From Rivibacter subsaxonicus (GTDB lineage: Bacteria > Pseudomonadota > Gammaproteobacteria > Burkholderiales > Burkholderiaceae_C), in assembly GCF_004217215.1 (NCBI RefSeq), contig NZ_SHKP01000004.1, positions 590,829 through 654,828 on the forward strand: DNA of 64,000 nt, in the 5' to 3' direction. The notes beneath the pieces are model-generated. The model was not told the origin of the DNA, ran no database searches, and worked only from the letters and a program-made list of their open reading frames with translations. This document shows positions 54,599-63,610 of this stretch, in pieces. The position numbers were made by a program, and so were the translations under genes. Numbering within the stretch: the first letter of the stretch is position 1; each line of letters starts with the position of its first letter.

Positions 54599-55180
54599 AT
54601 GTCACTGCCACCGATCGATGCCATCGCATCCGCCCGCCTGACGATCCGCCCGGTGCGCGAGTCCGATCTCGACGACCTGCTCGAGATCAACGGCGATCCC
54701 GAGGTCACCGCCTTCCTGCCCTACAGCACCTGGCAGTCGGCACTGGATGGCCGCAGCTGGCTGGCCCGGATGGCGGCCCTGGGCGAGGCGGGCTCGGGCC
54801 GGCAGCTGGTGCTGGAGCTCGGCAGCAGCGCCAAGGTCATCGGCACGCTGCTGCTCTTTCGCTACGAGGAGTCGAGCGCGCGCGCCGAGATCGGCTACGT
54901 GCTGGGCCGTCGGCATTGGGGGCAGGGCCTGATGCACGAGGCGCTCGAGGCCTTCTGCGCGCATTGCTTTGCGCAGCTCGGCCTGCGCCGGCTCGAGGCG
55001 GAGGTGAACCCGGCCAACGAGGCCTCCAATGCGCTGCTGCTGCGCGTGGGCTTCACGCGCGAGGGCACGCTGCGCCAGCGCTGGACGGCCAAGGGTGCGA
55101 CCTACGACGTCCATGTCTACGGGCTGTTGCGCGAGGAGTGGCCCGCGGGCGGCGGGCGGAGCCGGTCCGGTCCGGGCTAA
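54599..55180 (+). CDS. RimJ/RimL-type GNAT N-acetyltransferase
   Basis: A 193-residue RimJ-like acetyltransferase: ARLTIRPVRESDLDDLLEINGDPEVTAFLPYSTW, then EIGYVLGRRHWGQGLMHEALEAFCAHCFAQLGLRRLEAEVNPANEASNALLLRVGFTREGTLRQRW, the family core. Such enzymes acetylate protein N-termini, amino acids or small amines; substrate unknown. ATG at 54599. Its stop codon overlaps the convergent DUF72 gene's stop. Confidence 0.9.
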   Translation: MSLPPIDAIASARLTIRPVRESDLDDLLEINGDPEVTAFLPYSTWQSALDGRSWLARMAALGEAGSGRQLVLELGSSAKVIGTLLLFRYEESSARAEIGYVLGRRHWGQGLMHEALEAFCAHCFAQLGLRRLEAEVNPANEASNALLLRVGFTREGTLRQRWTAKGATYDVHVYGLLREEWPAGGGRSRSGPG

Positions 55181-55977
55181 GGCGCCAGCCGCCGCTGCAG
55201 CGCCATCGCGGCGGCCGGCGCGCGCTCCTTGGCGCCGCTGATGAAGAACATGAATACATCGCGCGGCGCGACCGGCGCCGCCGGCGGCGCCTCGACGCGC
55301 GGCAGGCCGGCGGGTTCGAGGCCGTCGCGCCAGGCGCGGGCGCAGGCGGCAAGCTGGTCGAGCGCCTGCGGCGTGCAGCCCTCGGGCAGCGCGGGGTCGG
55401 TGCGCATCATGCGGGCGTAGACGAAGCCGCCGCTGATGTCGGCGAAGGAGGGGTAGTCGTCGGAGTCGGTGAAGACGGTCGCCACGCCGTGGCGGCGCGC
55501 CAGCGCGAGGTAGTCGGCGCTCTTGAAGCTCTCGTGCCGCACGTCCATCGCGTGGCGCAGCGCGATGCCGTCAACGGCCGGCGGCAACTGCTGCAGGAAG
55601 GCCTCGAAGTCGGCCGCATCGAAGCGCTTGGTCGGCGCGAACTGCCAGACGATCGGGCCGAGTTTCGGTCCGAGTTCGGCGATGCCGCTGCCGACGAAGC
55701 GCGTGATCGATTCGCCGGCCTCGGCCAGCACGCGCCGGTTGGTGGCAAAGCGCGAGGCCTTCAGCGAGAAGACGAAGTCATCCGGCGTCTCGTCGCGCCA
55801 GCGCGCAAAGGTGCTCGGCTTCTGGGAGCTGTAGTAGGTGCTGTTGATCTCGATCGCGCCGAGCTGGCGGCTGGCGTACTCGAGCTCGCGTGCCTGCGGC
55901 CAGCCTGCCGGGTAGAAGTTGTTGCGCCAGGGCTCGAAGTTCCAGCCGCCGATGCCGACATGAATGCGCGCGCTCAT
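55177..55977 (-). CDS. DUF72-domain protein (YecE-like)
   Basis: A 266-residue TIM-barrel protein of the DUF72 family: IHVGIGGWNFEPWRNNFYPAGW at the N-terminus, IEINSTYYSSQKPSTFARWRDETPDDFVFSLKASRFATNRR and GIALRHAMDVRHESFKSADY. E. coli YecE and relatives have no settled function, though the fold suggests an endonuclease- or isomerase-like enzyme. ATG at 55977, 11 bases downstream of the pdxH stop on the same strand. Confidence 0.9.
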   Translation of the reverse strand: MSARIHVGIGGWNFEPWRNNFYPAGWPQARELEYASRQLGAIEINSTYYSSQKPSTFARWRDETPDDFVFSLKASRFATNRRVLAEAGESITRFVGSGIAELGPKLGPIVWQFAPTKRFDAADFEAFLQQLPPAVDGIALRHAMDVRHESFKSADYLALARRHGVATVFTDSDDYPSFADISGGFVYARMMRTDPALPEGCTPQALDQLAACARAWRDGLEPAGLPRVEAPPAAPVAPRDVFMFFISGAKERAPAAAMALQRRLAP

Positions 55978-55987
55978 CGCCGTCGTC

Positions 55988-56653
55988 CTAGGGTGCGAGC
56001 CGCTCGCGCAGCCAGGATCCGCCTTCCTGCAGCGTGTAGCGCAGCCGGTCGTGCAGCCGGCTCTTGCGGCCTTGCCAGAACTCGAAGCGTTCCGGCACCA
56101 GGCGATAGCCGCCCCAGTGCGGCGGCCGCGGCGGGTGCAGGCCGTGCTGCACGGCGGCCTTGGCGGCGCCGGTCACGAGCACCGCGCGTGACTCGATCAC
56201 CCGGCTTTGCGGCGAGGCCCAGGCACCGAGGCGCGAATCGAGCGGGCGCGTCGCGTAGTAGGCGTCGCTCTCGGCATCGCTGACGCGTTCGACCCGGCCC
56301 TCGATGCGCACCACGCGCTCGAGCTCGACCCAGTGGAACTGCAGCGCCGCAAAAGGGTGCGCCGCCAGTTCGCGCCCCTTGCGGCTCTCGTAGTTGGTGT
56401 ACCAGACGATGCCGCGCTCGTCGCAGCCCTTGATCAGCACCACGCGCGTCGAGGGCCGCGCGATGCCATCGCTGCCGGTGCCGATGGTCGCCAGCGTCAT
56501 CGCGTTGGGCTCGGGAACCCTGGCCTCGATCGCATGCTCGAGCCAGGCTCGGAACTGCTGCAGCGGCAGGCTCGCGGCCTGCGCTTCGTCGAGTTCGCCG
56601 GCCTCGTAGCTCTTGCGCAGCTCGGCCAGGTCGGAGGGCTTGTTCATCGTCAT
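55988..56653 (-). CDS. pdxH: Pyridoxamine 5'-phosphate oxidase
   Basis: FMN enzyme that makes the coenzyme pyridoxal 5'-phosphate from its pyridoxine or pyridoxamine forms. The 221-residue protein has [61 protein letters not shown] with the FMN-phosphate-binding residues and ends in [21 protein letters not shown], the family C-terminal block. The ATG at 56653 (MTMNKP) or 56647 starts it. Divergent from the molybdenum hydroxylase genes. Confidence 0.95.
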   Translation of the reverse strand: MTMNKPSDLAELRKSYEAGELDEAQAASLPLQQFRAWLEHAIEARVPEPNAMTLATIGTGSDGIARPSTRVVLIKGCDERGIVWYTNYESRKGRELAAHPFAALQFHWVELERVVRIEGRVERVSDAESDAYYATRPLDSRLGAWASPQSRVIESRAVLVTGAAKAAVQHGLHPPRPPHWGGYRLVPERFEFWQGRKSRLHDRLRYTLQEGGSWLRERLAP

Positions 56654-56779
56654 GGTGCGAAGTGTGGCACCGGCCCGGTGCCATTGCCCCCGCGCCGCGT
56701 TGGGGTTTGCGGCGAGCGCCGCCGCGCGGCGCCGCCTGCGGTCACAGTCGGCGATCGAGCCAGCCAGGAGACTCCTTCG

Positions 56780-57241
56780 ATGAGCACCCAGTTCAGCCTC
56801 AACGGCCAGTCCGTCACGGTCGATGCCGACCCCACCACGCCGCTGCTGTGGGCCTTGCGCGACCATCTCGACCAGACCGGCACCAAGTTCGGCTGCGGCA
56901 TCGCCGCCTGCGGTGCCTGCACCGTGCATCTCAACGGCGCGGCCACGCGCTCCTGCGTGCTGCCGCTGTCGGCGGTGGCCGGTGCCAAGGTCACGACCAT
57001 CGAGGCGGTCGGCGAGGACCGCGTCGGCAAGGCGGTGCAGGCGGCCTGGCTCAAGCACGACGTGGCGCAGTGCGGCTACTGCCAGAGCGGCCAGATCATG
57101 AGCGCCACCGGCCTGCTCAAGACCAAGCGCAAGCCCAGCGATGCCGACATCGACGCCGCGATGGCCGGCAACGTCTGCCGCTGCGGCACCTACCAGCGCA
57201 TCCGCGCCGCGATCCACGACGCCGCGAAGTCGCTGGCCTGA
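56780..57241 (+). CDS. Molybdenum hydroxylase small subunit, two [2Fe-2S] (IorA-type)
   Basis: The 153-residue electron-transfer subunit. The plant-ferredoxin cluster uses [18 protein letters not shown] plus a later Cys (RSCVLPL); the second cluster uses [11 protein letters not shown] and [11 protein letters not shown]. Electrons pass from the molybdenum subunit encoded 13 bases on. No FAD subunit is present, so this is the two-subunit aldehyde/isoquinoline oxidoreductase type, which uses cytochromes or other acceptors. ATG at 56780. Confidence 0.93.
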   Translation: MSTQFSLNGQSVTVDADPTTPLLWALRDHLDQTGTKFGCGIAACGACTVHLNGAATRSCVLPLSAVAGAKVTTIEAVGEDRVGKAVQAAWLKHDVAQCGYCQSGQIMSATGLLKTKRKPSDADIDAAMAGNVCRCGTYQRIRAAIHDAAKSLA

Positions 57242-57254
57242 AGGGAGCAAGACC

Positions 57255-59507
57255 ATGAAGCTCGAACGCATGATGTGGCGCGACGAACAGTCGACTGGCG
57301 CCGAGGCCGCCGCGCGCTGGCAGGGTGGCGAGGTCGATCGCCGCGCCTTCCTGCAACTCTCGGCTCTGGCCGGAGGCGGCCTCGCGGTGGCCTTCGCCGC
57401 GGCGCCGACGGCGGAGGCCGCCGATGGCGCGGCGCCACCGCCCAAGCCGCCGGCCGATCCCAACGCCTTTGTCAGGATCAACCCGGACAACACGGTCGAG
57501 ATCCGCGTCAACCGGCTCGACTTCGGCCAGGGCGCGCTCACCACGCTGCCGATGCTGCTAGCCGAGGAACTCGACGTCGAGTGGTCGCAGGTGCGCGCCA
57601 GCCTCGCGCCGGCGGCCGAGCCCTTCAAGGATCCGCTGTTCGGCATCCAGATGACGGGCGGCTCGACCGCGACCGCGCACTCCTGGCCGCAGTACCGCGA
57701 GGTCGGTGCCACCTTGCGCGCGATGCTGGTGGCCGCGGCCGCCAAGGAGTGGGGCATCGATCCGGCCGGTATCCGCACCGAGAAGGGCTTCGTCATCGCC
57801 GGCGAACGGCGCGCGAGCTATGCCTTGCTGGCCGCCGCGGCCGCGCAGCAGCCGCTGCCGGCCAAGGTGCAGCTCAAGGAGGCCAAGGCCTTTCGCACCA
57901 TCGGCAACGGCACGCCGCGCATCGATGCGGTCGCCACGGTCACCGGCCGCAAGAGCTACGGCATCGACATGAAGCTGCCGGGCCTGAAGACCGCGATGCT
58001 GGTGCGCGCGCCGACCTTCGGCGGCAAGGTCGACACGCTCGATGCCGGCGCGGCCAAGGCGATCCCCGGCGTGCTGGATGTCTTCGAGGTGCCGAGCGAT
58101 CGCGGCGGCAGCGGCGTGGCGATCGTCGCCACCGGCTTCTGGCCGGCGCGCCAGGCGCGCGATGCGCTCAAGGTGACGTGGAAGCCGGGTGCCAGTGCCG
58201 GTCTGGACAGCACCGAGCAGATCGCCCGCTTCAAGACCGAGGCCAAGGCGCCCAAGCTCACCGCGCTGGCCGGCGACGTGAGCGCGCTCGGCGCCGCGAC
58301 CAAGAAGATCGTCGCCGAGTACGAGTTCCCCTACCTCGCGCACGCGCCGCTGGAACCGCTCAACGCGACGATCGAGTTGCGCGACGGCGGCGCCACGGTG
58401 TGGGCCGGTTCGCAGTTCCAGACCATCGACCAGATGGCGCTGGCGCAGGTGCTCGGCCTCAAGCCTGAGCAGGTCGTGCTCAACACGATGGCGGCCGGCG
58501 GCGGCTTCGGCCGGCGCGCGGTGCCGAGTTCGGACTACCTGCGCGAGGCCGCGCAGATCGCCAAGGCCTGGCGCGAGAAGGGCGGCGCGAGCGGCGGCCC
58601 GGTCAAGGTCGTGTGGACGCGCGAGGACGACATCAAGGGCGGCTACTACCGGCCCTCCCATGTGCACCGCGCAGAGATCGGGCTCGACGCCAGCGGCAAG
58701 GTCGTGGCCTGGGACCACGCGATCGTCGGCCAGTCGATCCTCAAGGGCACGCCCTTCGAGCAATTCATGGTCAAGGACGGCATCGACGCCACCATGACCG
58801 AGGGCGTGGTCGAGAACGACTACGGCGTGCCGCTGCGCGTGCGCGTCACGCACCCCGAGGAGCCGGTGCCGGTGCTGTGGTGGCGCTCGGTCGGCCACAC
58901 CCACACCGCCTTCGTGATGGAGACGCTGGCCGACGAGGTCGCGCGCGCCGCCGGCCAGGACCCGGTGGCCTGGCGCCTGGCGCGCTGGGGCGATGACAAG
59001 AAGCACGCGCGGCACGTCGCCGCGCTCAAGCTGGCGGTGGACAAGAGCGGCTATGGCAAGCGCCAGTTGCCCAAGGGTCGCGCTTTCGGCGTGGCGGTGC
59101 ACGAGAGCTTCGGCTCGGTGGTGGCCTACGTTGCCGAGGTGTCGATCAAGGAGGGCCGGCCGGTGGTGCACAACGTCACCGCCGGCGTGCACGCCAACAC
59201 CATCGTCAACCCGAAGAACGCCGAGGCGCAGATCCAGGGTGGTGCCACCTATGGCTACAACGCCACGCTGCCGGGGGCGGCGATCACGCTGAAGAACGGC
59301 GCGATCGAGCAGGGTCAGTTCTCCGACTACGCGCCGATCCGGCTGCCCGAGGCGCCGAAGGTGGCGGTGCACTTCGTGCCGAGCAGCGATCCGCCGACCG
59401 GCCTCGGCGAGCCCGGCACGCCGGTGCTGGCGCCGGCGGTGGCCAACGCGGTGGCGGCGCTGTCGGGCAAGCGCTTGCGCAAGTTGCCTTTCGAAACCCT
59501 GGCCTGA
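57255..59507 (+). CDS. Molybdenum hydroxylase large subunit, Tat-exported (IorB-type)
   Basis: The 750-residue molybdopterin-binding subunit. A twin-arginine signal ([23 protein letters not shown]) sends the folded complex to the periplasm. Landmarks: [50 protein letters not shown], the [25 protein letters not shown] substrate/Mo region and the C-terminal [18 protein letters not shown] with the active-site Glu. Aldehydes or N-heterocycles are likely substrates; which one is unknown. The adjacent MobA-like gene probably makes the cytidylated cofactor this family uses. Confidence 0.93.
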   Translation: MKLERMMWRDEQSTGAEAAARWQGGEVDRRAFLQLSALAGGGLAVAFAAAPTAEAADGAAPPPKPPADPNAFVRINPDNTVEIRVNRLDFGQGALTTLPMLLAEELDVEWSQVRASLAPAAEPFKDPLFGIQMTGGSTATAHSWPQYREVGATLRAMLVAAAAKEWGIDPAGIRTEKGFVIAGERRASYALLAAAAAQQPLPAKVQLKEAKAFRTIGNGTPRIDAVATVTGRKSYGIDMKLPGLKTAMLVRAPTFGGKVDTLDAGAAKAIPGVLDVFEVPSDRGGSGVAIVATGFWPARQARDALKVTWKPGASAGLDSTEQIARFKTEAKAPKLTALAGDVSALGAATKKIVAEYEFPYLAHAPLEPLNATIELRDGGATVWAGSQFQTIDQMALAQVLGLKPEQVVLNTMAAGGGFGRRAVPSSDYLREAAQIAKAWREKGGASGGPVKVVWTREDDIKGGYYRPSHVHRAEIGLDASGKVVAWDHAIVGQSILKGTPFEQFMVKDGIDATMTEGVVENDYGVPLRVRVTHPEEPVPVLWWRSVGHTHTAFVMETLADEVARAAGQDPVAWRLARWGDDKKHARHVAALKLAVDKSGYGKRQLPKGRAFGVAVHESFGSVVAYVAEVSIKEGRPVVHNVTAGVHANTIVNPKNAEAQIQGGATYGYNATLPGAAITLKNGAIEQGQFSDYAPIRLPEAPKVAVHFVPSSDPPTGLGEPGTPVLAPAVANAVAALSGKRLRKLPFETLA

Positions 59508-59680
59508 GGCGCAGGCGTGCGCTTGCACATGCACGAGACTTCCTAGGGTTCGCCGCAGCCAAAGCTTGGGGTCGGGCAATCGAGTAAGTGCACGCACGGG
59601 TTACGCCGGGGCGGTGCTCAAGCTGAGATAGGCACATGCGTCGGCCGTTGGGAGCCGGCGTTCGAAGCAAGGATGTGGCG

Positions 59681-60295
59681 ATGGTGAACCGCGAGGCACC
59701 GGTAGTGATCGTGCTGGCGGCGGGACGGAGTTCGCGTTTCAACGGCGAGCGCCACAAGCTGGCGCAGTCTCTGGGAACGTCGACCGTGCTGGGCACGACG
59801 ATCAGCAACGCGCTGGGCAGCGGGCTGGGCGTGGTCGTGGTGACGACCGGCGCGCTGCAACCCGAGGTGGCCAGCCATGTGGCGGCGCGCGACATCGTGC
59901 TCCTGCCGCTGCCGGGCAGCCCGGGCGCCGGCGAGTCGCTCGGCATGGGCTACTCGATCGCCTCCGGCGTCTGCGCCCGACCCAACGCCAGCGGCTGGCT
60001 GGTGTTGCCAGGCGACATGCCGATGATCAAGTCGTCGACGCTGGTGCAGCTGGCGCGGCACCTGCCGCAGCACCCGGCGGTCTACGCGCAGCACCAGGGC
60101 CAGCGCGGCCATCCGGTCGGCTTTGCCGCCGAGCTTTACTCGGAACTGGCCACGCTCTCGGGCGACGAGGGCGCGCGGCGCCTGCTGGGCCGCTACCCGT
60201 CCTTCGGCGTCGAGTTGGCGGACCCGGGCGTGCTGCTCGACGTCGACACACGCTCCGACCTCGCGCTGCTGCGCGAGTTGTACGCGGCGCCCTGA
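59681..60295 (+). CDS. MobA-like nucleotidyltransferase (molybdenum cofactor cytidylyltransferase type)
   Basis: A 204-residue nucleotidyltransferase of the MobA/MocA group, which adds CMP to molybdopterin for xanthine-dehydrogenase-type enzymes. Landmarks: VVIVLAAGRSSRFNGERHKLAQSL (the NTP loop), GWLVLPGDMPMIKSSTL and GHPVGFAAELYSEL. The start is the ATG at 59681 with AAGGA upstream; the frame open to 59636 is less likely. 173 bases after the hydroxylase genes; its 3' end overlaps the convergent acyltransferase gene by 103 bases. Confidence 0.88.
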   Translation: MVNREAPVVIVLAAGRSSRFNGERHKLAQSLGTSTVLGTTISNALGSGLGVVVVTTGALQPEVASHVAARDIVLLPLPGSPGAGESLGMGYSIASGVCARPNASGWLVLPGDMPMIKSSTLVQLARHLPQHPAVYAQHQGQRGHPVGFAAELYSELATLSGDEGARRLLGRYPSFGVELADPGVLLDVDTRSDLALLRELYAAP

Positions 60296-62376
60296 GCCGC
60301 GTCCCTGAGCTGCAGCATGCGCTCGGCAAAGCTGGGATAGAGCCGCAGGTTGCCTAGGCCGCTGAGGTGGTCCGCATCGAAGTAGATCGGACCGCGCTCA
60401 TCCACCGCGCGACAGGGTGCGGCCGGGCACAGCACCGGGAACGGATCCCAGATCGTCACGTGGCGCAGCTCGCCGGACACGCGCGCCATCGACTCGAGGA
60501 TCGGCTTGCGATAGTCGAGCAGGAAGTCGCGCGCCATCTCGAAGCCGGCCGCGCAGGAAGGGTTCATGCGGTTGAACCAGTCGCTGCAGCGAAACGGCGC
60601 CACCGCGAACAGCGGCTTCGGTGCCTCGAACACCACCTGCACGCCGCGCTCGGTCAGCGGACGCAGCACGCCGATCGCCTCCTCGGCCGCCGCGCGGCGC
60701 CGCGTCTGCGCCTGCTCGCTGGCCGAGCGCGCCAGCACCTGCTCGCGCTCGAAGGCGCCCCACTGGTTGGCCAGCCGCTCCAGCCGCAGTGAAGGCAGGA
60801 ACAACACGTCGCCGGGGCGGGCCTGGCGCTGCAGCTCGGCCGCCAGTGCCGAGAGGTAGCGGTGGCAATGCGGCCGCTCGACGAACTGGGCGAAGGTCAG
60901 CCGCATGAAGCCGCAGCCGCCCTTGGTGTAGAGCCAGATCTCGCTGCCGCTGATCTGCGCGTGGCGGCGCAGCATCGAGGTATAGGCCCAGGCATGAGAG
61001 TCGCCGGCGACGAAGAGCCGCGGCGCCGTGGCGGCGGCCGGGCAGCCACCGGGCGCGAAGTGCCGCAGCGAGCCATCCTCGAAGGGCGCGCTGCTCTCGG
61101 CCAGCGCGCAGGCGGGCGCCACCGCGGCCTGGGCCGGGACGCCGTCCGGGTACCAGATGGCGGCGTCGTGGGTGCGGCTCAGGCTCAGCCGCGGCTGCGC
61201 GGCGAACATCGCCGCCGCCAGCGCGCCGCCCAGCGCCACCGCGCCGAGCCCGCAGGCGATGACCGCGCGCCGCGAGGGACCGCCGCTGCCGCGCTGCTGC
61301 CGGAACGGCTTCTCGACCGCGTGATAGGAGGCCACCGCCAGCGCGGCGGTGAGCGCCAGCGCCAGGGCCTTCTGGGCCGGCTGCTCGATGCCCATGGTCC
61401 AGCGCAGCATCACCAGCACCGGCCAGTGCCAGAGGTAGAGCGAATAGGAGATGCGGCCGGTGTAGGCCACCGGCGGCACCGAGAGCAGGCGGTTCACGGG
61501 CGAGGGCAGGGGCTCCGCGCGCAGCGCTGCCAGCACCAGCAGGGTGCCGACTACCGGGGCCAGCGCCCAGGGCAGCGGAAAGCGCTCGGCGTTGGCGAAC
61601 AGCAAGCCACTGACGATCAGCGCCAGGCCCAGCGCGCCGATCGCGGCGAGGGCGGCCGGCGGCAGCCGCAAGGCAGCCCAGGCGGGCCGGCGCGTCAGCT
61701 GGTAGAGCAGCACGCCGGCCGCCAGCTGCCAGAAGCGGGTCAGGATCGAATAGAAGGCCAGTTGCGGATGGCTGCTGCCGAGCAGCAGCGCGGCGACCAC
61801 CGAGGCCACCAGCACCAGCGCGTAGCCGAGCATCGAGCGCCGCTGCCGGGCCCAGCCCGCGCCGGCGGCGACCCAGCCGTAGAACAGCAGCGGGAACACC
61901 AGGTAGAACTGCTCCTCGACACCGAGCGACCAGGTGTGGGTGAAGGGGTTGTATTCGCTGCGCGGCGAGAAGTAGGTGTCGCTCTGGTGGGCCAGCACCA
62001 CGTTGCTGACGCCGAAGAAGGCGGCGATGCCGGTCTGCTCGTTGGTGTCGCTGAGCCAGGCGCGCGGCACCAGCAGCGTCGAGACCAGCGCGCTCACCAG
62101 CAGGCAGACCAGCAGCGCCGGCACGATGCGGCGGATGCGCCGCGCGTAGAAGGCGCTGACGAACTCGAGCAGGCTGCGCGGCTGCAGGCCGTCCACCGAC
62201 TGGCTCACGACGTAGCCCGAGATCACGAAGAACACGTCGACCCCGGTGAAGCCGCCCGGCAGCAGGCGCTCGTCGAGGTGGTAGACGATCACGGCCAGCA
62301 CCGCCAGGGCGCGCAGGCCGTCGATGAAATGGAGGTGGCGCGCCGGGCGCGGACCCTCAGGCAGGCCCTCAGTCAT
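60193..62376 (-). CDS. OafA/YrhL-type acyltransferase with SGNH domain
   Basis: A 727-residue membrane acyltransferase. The N-terminal acyltransferase 3 domain has ten or more helices and the family HFIDGLRALAVLAVIVYHLDERLLPGGFTGVDVFFVISGYV motif with its conserved His. The C-terminal periplasmic SGNH hydrolase domain contains LFVAGDSHAWAYTSML. Such proteins O-acetylate LPS O-antigen or other exported polysaccharides. The last residues (SSARSERVSTSSSTPGSANSTPKDG) come from the overlap with the cytidylyltransferase gene. It overlaps the ChaC gene by 8 bases at its start. Confidence 0.9.
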   Translation of the reverse strand: MTEGLPEGPRPARHLHFIDGLRALAVLAVIVYHLDERLLPGGFTGVDVFFVISGYVVSQSVDGLQPRSLLEFVSAFYARRIRRIVPALLVCLLVSALVSTLLVPRAWLSDTNEQTGIAAFFGVSNVVLAHQSDTYFSPRSEYNPFTHTWSLGVEEQFYLVFPLLFYGWVAAGAGWARQRRSMLGYALVLVASVVAALLLGSSHPQLAFYSILTRFWQLAAGVLLYQLTRRPAWAALRLPPAALAAIGALGLALIVSGLLFANAERFPLPWALAPVVGTLLVLAALRAEPLPSPVNRLLSVPPVAYTGRISYSLYLWHWPVLVMLRWTMGIEQPAQKALALALTAALAVASYHAVEKPFRQQRGSGGPSRRAVIACGLGAVALGGALAAAMFAAQPRLSLSRTHDAAIWYPDGVPAQAAVAPACALAESSAPFEDGSLRHFAPGGCPAAATAPRLFVAGDSHAWAYTSMLRRHAQISGSEIWLYTKGGCGFMRLTFAQFVERPHCHRYLSALAAELQRQARPGDVLFLPSLRLERLANQWGAFEREQVLARSASEQAQTRRRAAAEEAIGVLRPLTERGVQVVFEAPKPLFAVAPFRCSDWFNRMNPSCAAGFEMARDFLLDYRKPILESMARVSGELRHVTIWDPFPVLCPAAPCRAVDERGPIYFDADHLSGLGNLRLYPSFAERMLQLRDAAQGAAYNSRSSARSERVSTSSSTPGSANSTPKDG

Positions 62377-63046
62377 CGCCGCCGCGCTCGCTGCGCGGCG
62401 CGGCCAGGCCGTGGCGCAGCGCCAGCGCCACCTGGCGCTCGATGCCGCGGTCGCGGATGCCGTGCGCGCGCAGGCTGCGCTCGGTGTCTAGCAGGTACTC
62501 GAGCGTGCTGCCGTAGCGGCCGCGCGCGTGGCGCAGGATCGCGAGCAGCTCTTCCTCGGCCAGTTGCCCGGTGTGGTTGGGACTGTTGCGGCCGAGCGTG
62601 AAGGCCAGCGCGCGCACCGGGCCGGCGTGGGTGCGGCAGGGCAACCAGCGCGGGTCGTAGACGCCGGTGGCCATCTCGCGCGCCCACAGCCGTTCGATCT
62701 CGGTCGGCACCCGCTCGCGCGCGAGGCGGTAGGCCACGCCGCGGCAGCTGCCACCCGGCAGCAGGGCGAACACCAGCCCCGGCCGCTCGGGCGAGCCGCG
62801 GTTGATGCGCGAGCGCATGCGCAGCGAGCGGTGCCAGCCGTGGACGCTGGCCAGTCGCCGCTCGCTGGCCTCGAACTCGGGCCGCCAGATCAGCGAGGCG
62901 TAGCCGAAGACCCAGAGGTCCTGGTCGTCCTGCCAGCCGGCCAGCGTGCGCTCGAGCAGCAGGCGCGGGTCGCGCAGCACCGGCACCGCCGGTGGCGGGG
63001 ACTCGGGCTCATGGCTGACGGCGCGGCGCTCGTCGTCGGACTGCAT
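62369..63046 (-). CDS. ChaC-like gamma-glutamylcyclotransferase
   Basis: A 225-residue protein of the ChaC/GCT fold that degrades gamma-glutamyl peptides, in this subfamily mainly glutathione, releasing 5-oxoproline. Landmarks: DLWVFGYASLIWRPEF (the GYGSLIW substrate motif), RINRGSPERPGLVFALLPGGSCRGVAYRL and the catalytic Glu region ATGVYDPRWL ... HTGQLAEEEL. The ATG at 63046 (MQSDDERR) is preferred to an in-frame TTG at 63082. Glyoxalase I, another glutathione enzyme, follows upstream on the same strand. Confidence 0.88.
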   Translation of the reverse strand: MQSDDERRAVSHEPESPPPAVPVLRDPRLLLERTLAGWQDDQDLWVFGYASLIWRPEFEASERRLASVHGWHRSLRMRSRINRGSPERPGLVFALLPGGSCRGVAYRLARERVPTEIERLWAREMATGVYDPRWLPCRTHAGPVRALAFTLGRNSPNHTGQLAEEELLAILRHARGRYGSTLEYLLDTERSLRAHGIRDRGIERQVALALRHGLAAPRSERGGDD

Positions 63047-63170
63047 GAACTCAAGCCTGAGCGGTGGCCCCGGCGGCGTCAAGCCACGCGTTGCGGCCGC
63101 GCCAAGCGTTGGTGACGCTTTGTACTGGGTCTTGACGGCGCCCCGGCGACCGGTCGCGGCCGGCGCCCTG

Positions 63171-63590
63171 CTAGGCCTTGAGCGGGTCGGCCGGCTGCGC
63201 CGCCGACTCGCGGCGCTCGATCAGCTCGATCTTGTAGCCGTCGGGGTCGGTGACGAAGGCGATCACGGTGCTGCCACCCTTGACCGGTCCGGCCTCGCGC
63301 GTGACGTTGCCGCCGCCGGCGCGGATCTTCTCGCAGGCGGCAGCGGCATCGGGCACGCCGATCGCGAGATGGCCGTAGGCGGTGCCCATCTCGTAGCTCG
63401 AGACGCCATGGTTGTAGGTCAGCTCGATCTCGGCATGCTCGGGGTTGGAGCCGTAGCCGAGGAAGGCCAGCGAGTACTTGTACTCGGGGTTCTCGCTTCG
63501 GCGCAGCAACTTCATGCCCATGACCTGGGTGTAGAAGTCGATCGAACGCTGCAGGTCTCCGACGCGCAGCATGGTGTGAAGAAGTCTCAT
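63171..63590 (-). CDS. gloA: Lactoylglutathione lyase (glyoxalase I)
   Basis: Converts the methylglyoxal-glutathione adduct to S-lactoylglutathione. The 139-residue protein has the glyoxalase I blocks: [47 protein letters not shown] with the first metal His, [26 protein letters not shown] with Glu and His ligands, and [11 protein letters not shown] with the last Glu. The ATG at 63590 is the usual start of the family; the longer frame adds 8 residues. Metal is likely Ni(II), as in other proteobacterial short GloA. Confidence 0.95.
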   Translation of the reverse strand: MRLLHTMLRVGDLQRSIDFYTQVMGMKLLRRSENPEYKYSLAFLGYGSNPEHAEIELTYNHGVSSYEMGTAYGHLAIGVPDAAAACEKIRAGGGNVTREAGPVKGGSTVIAFVTDPDGYKIELIERRESAAQPADPLKA

Positions 63591-63610
63591 CGCGGAACGG
63601 GCATTCGGCT

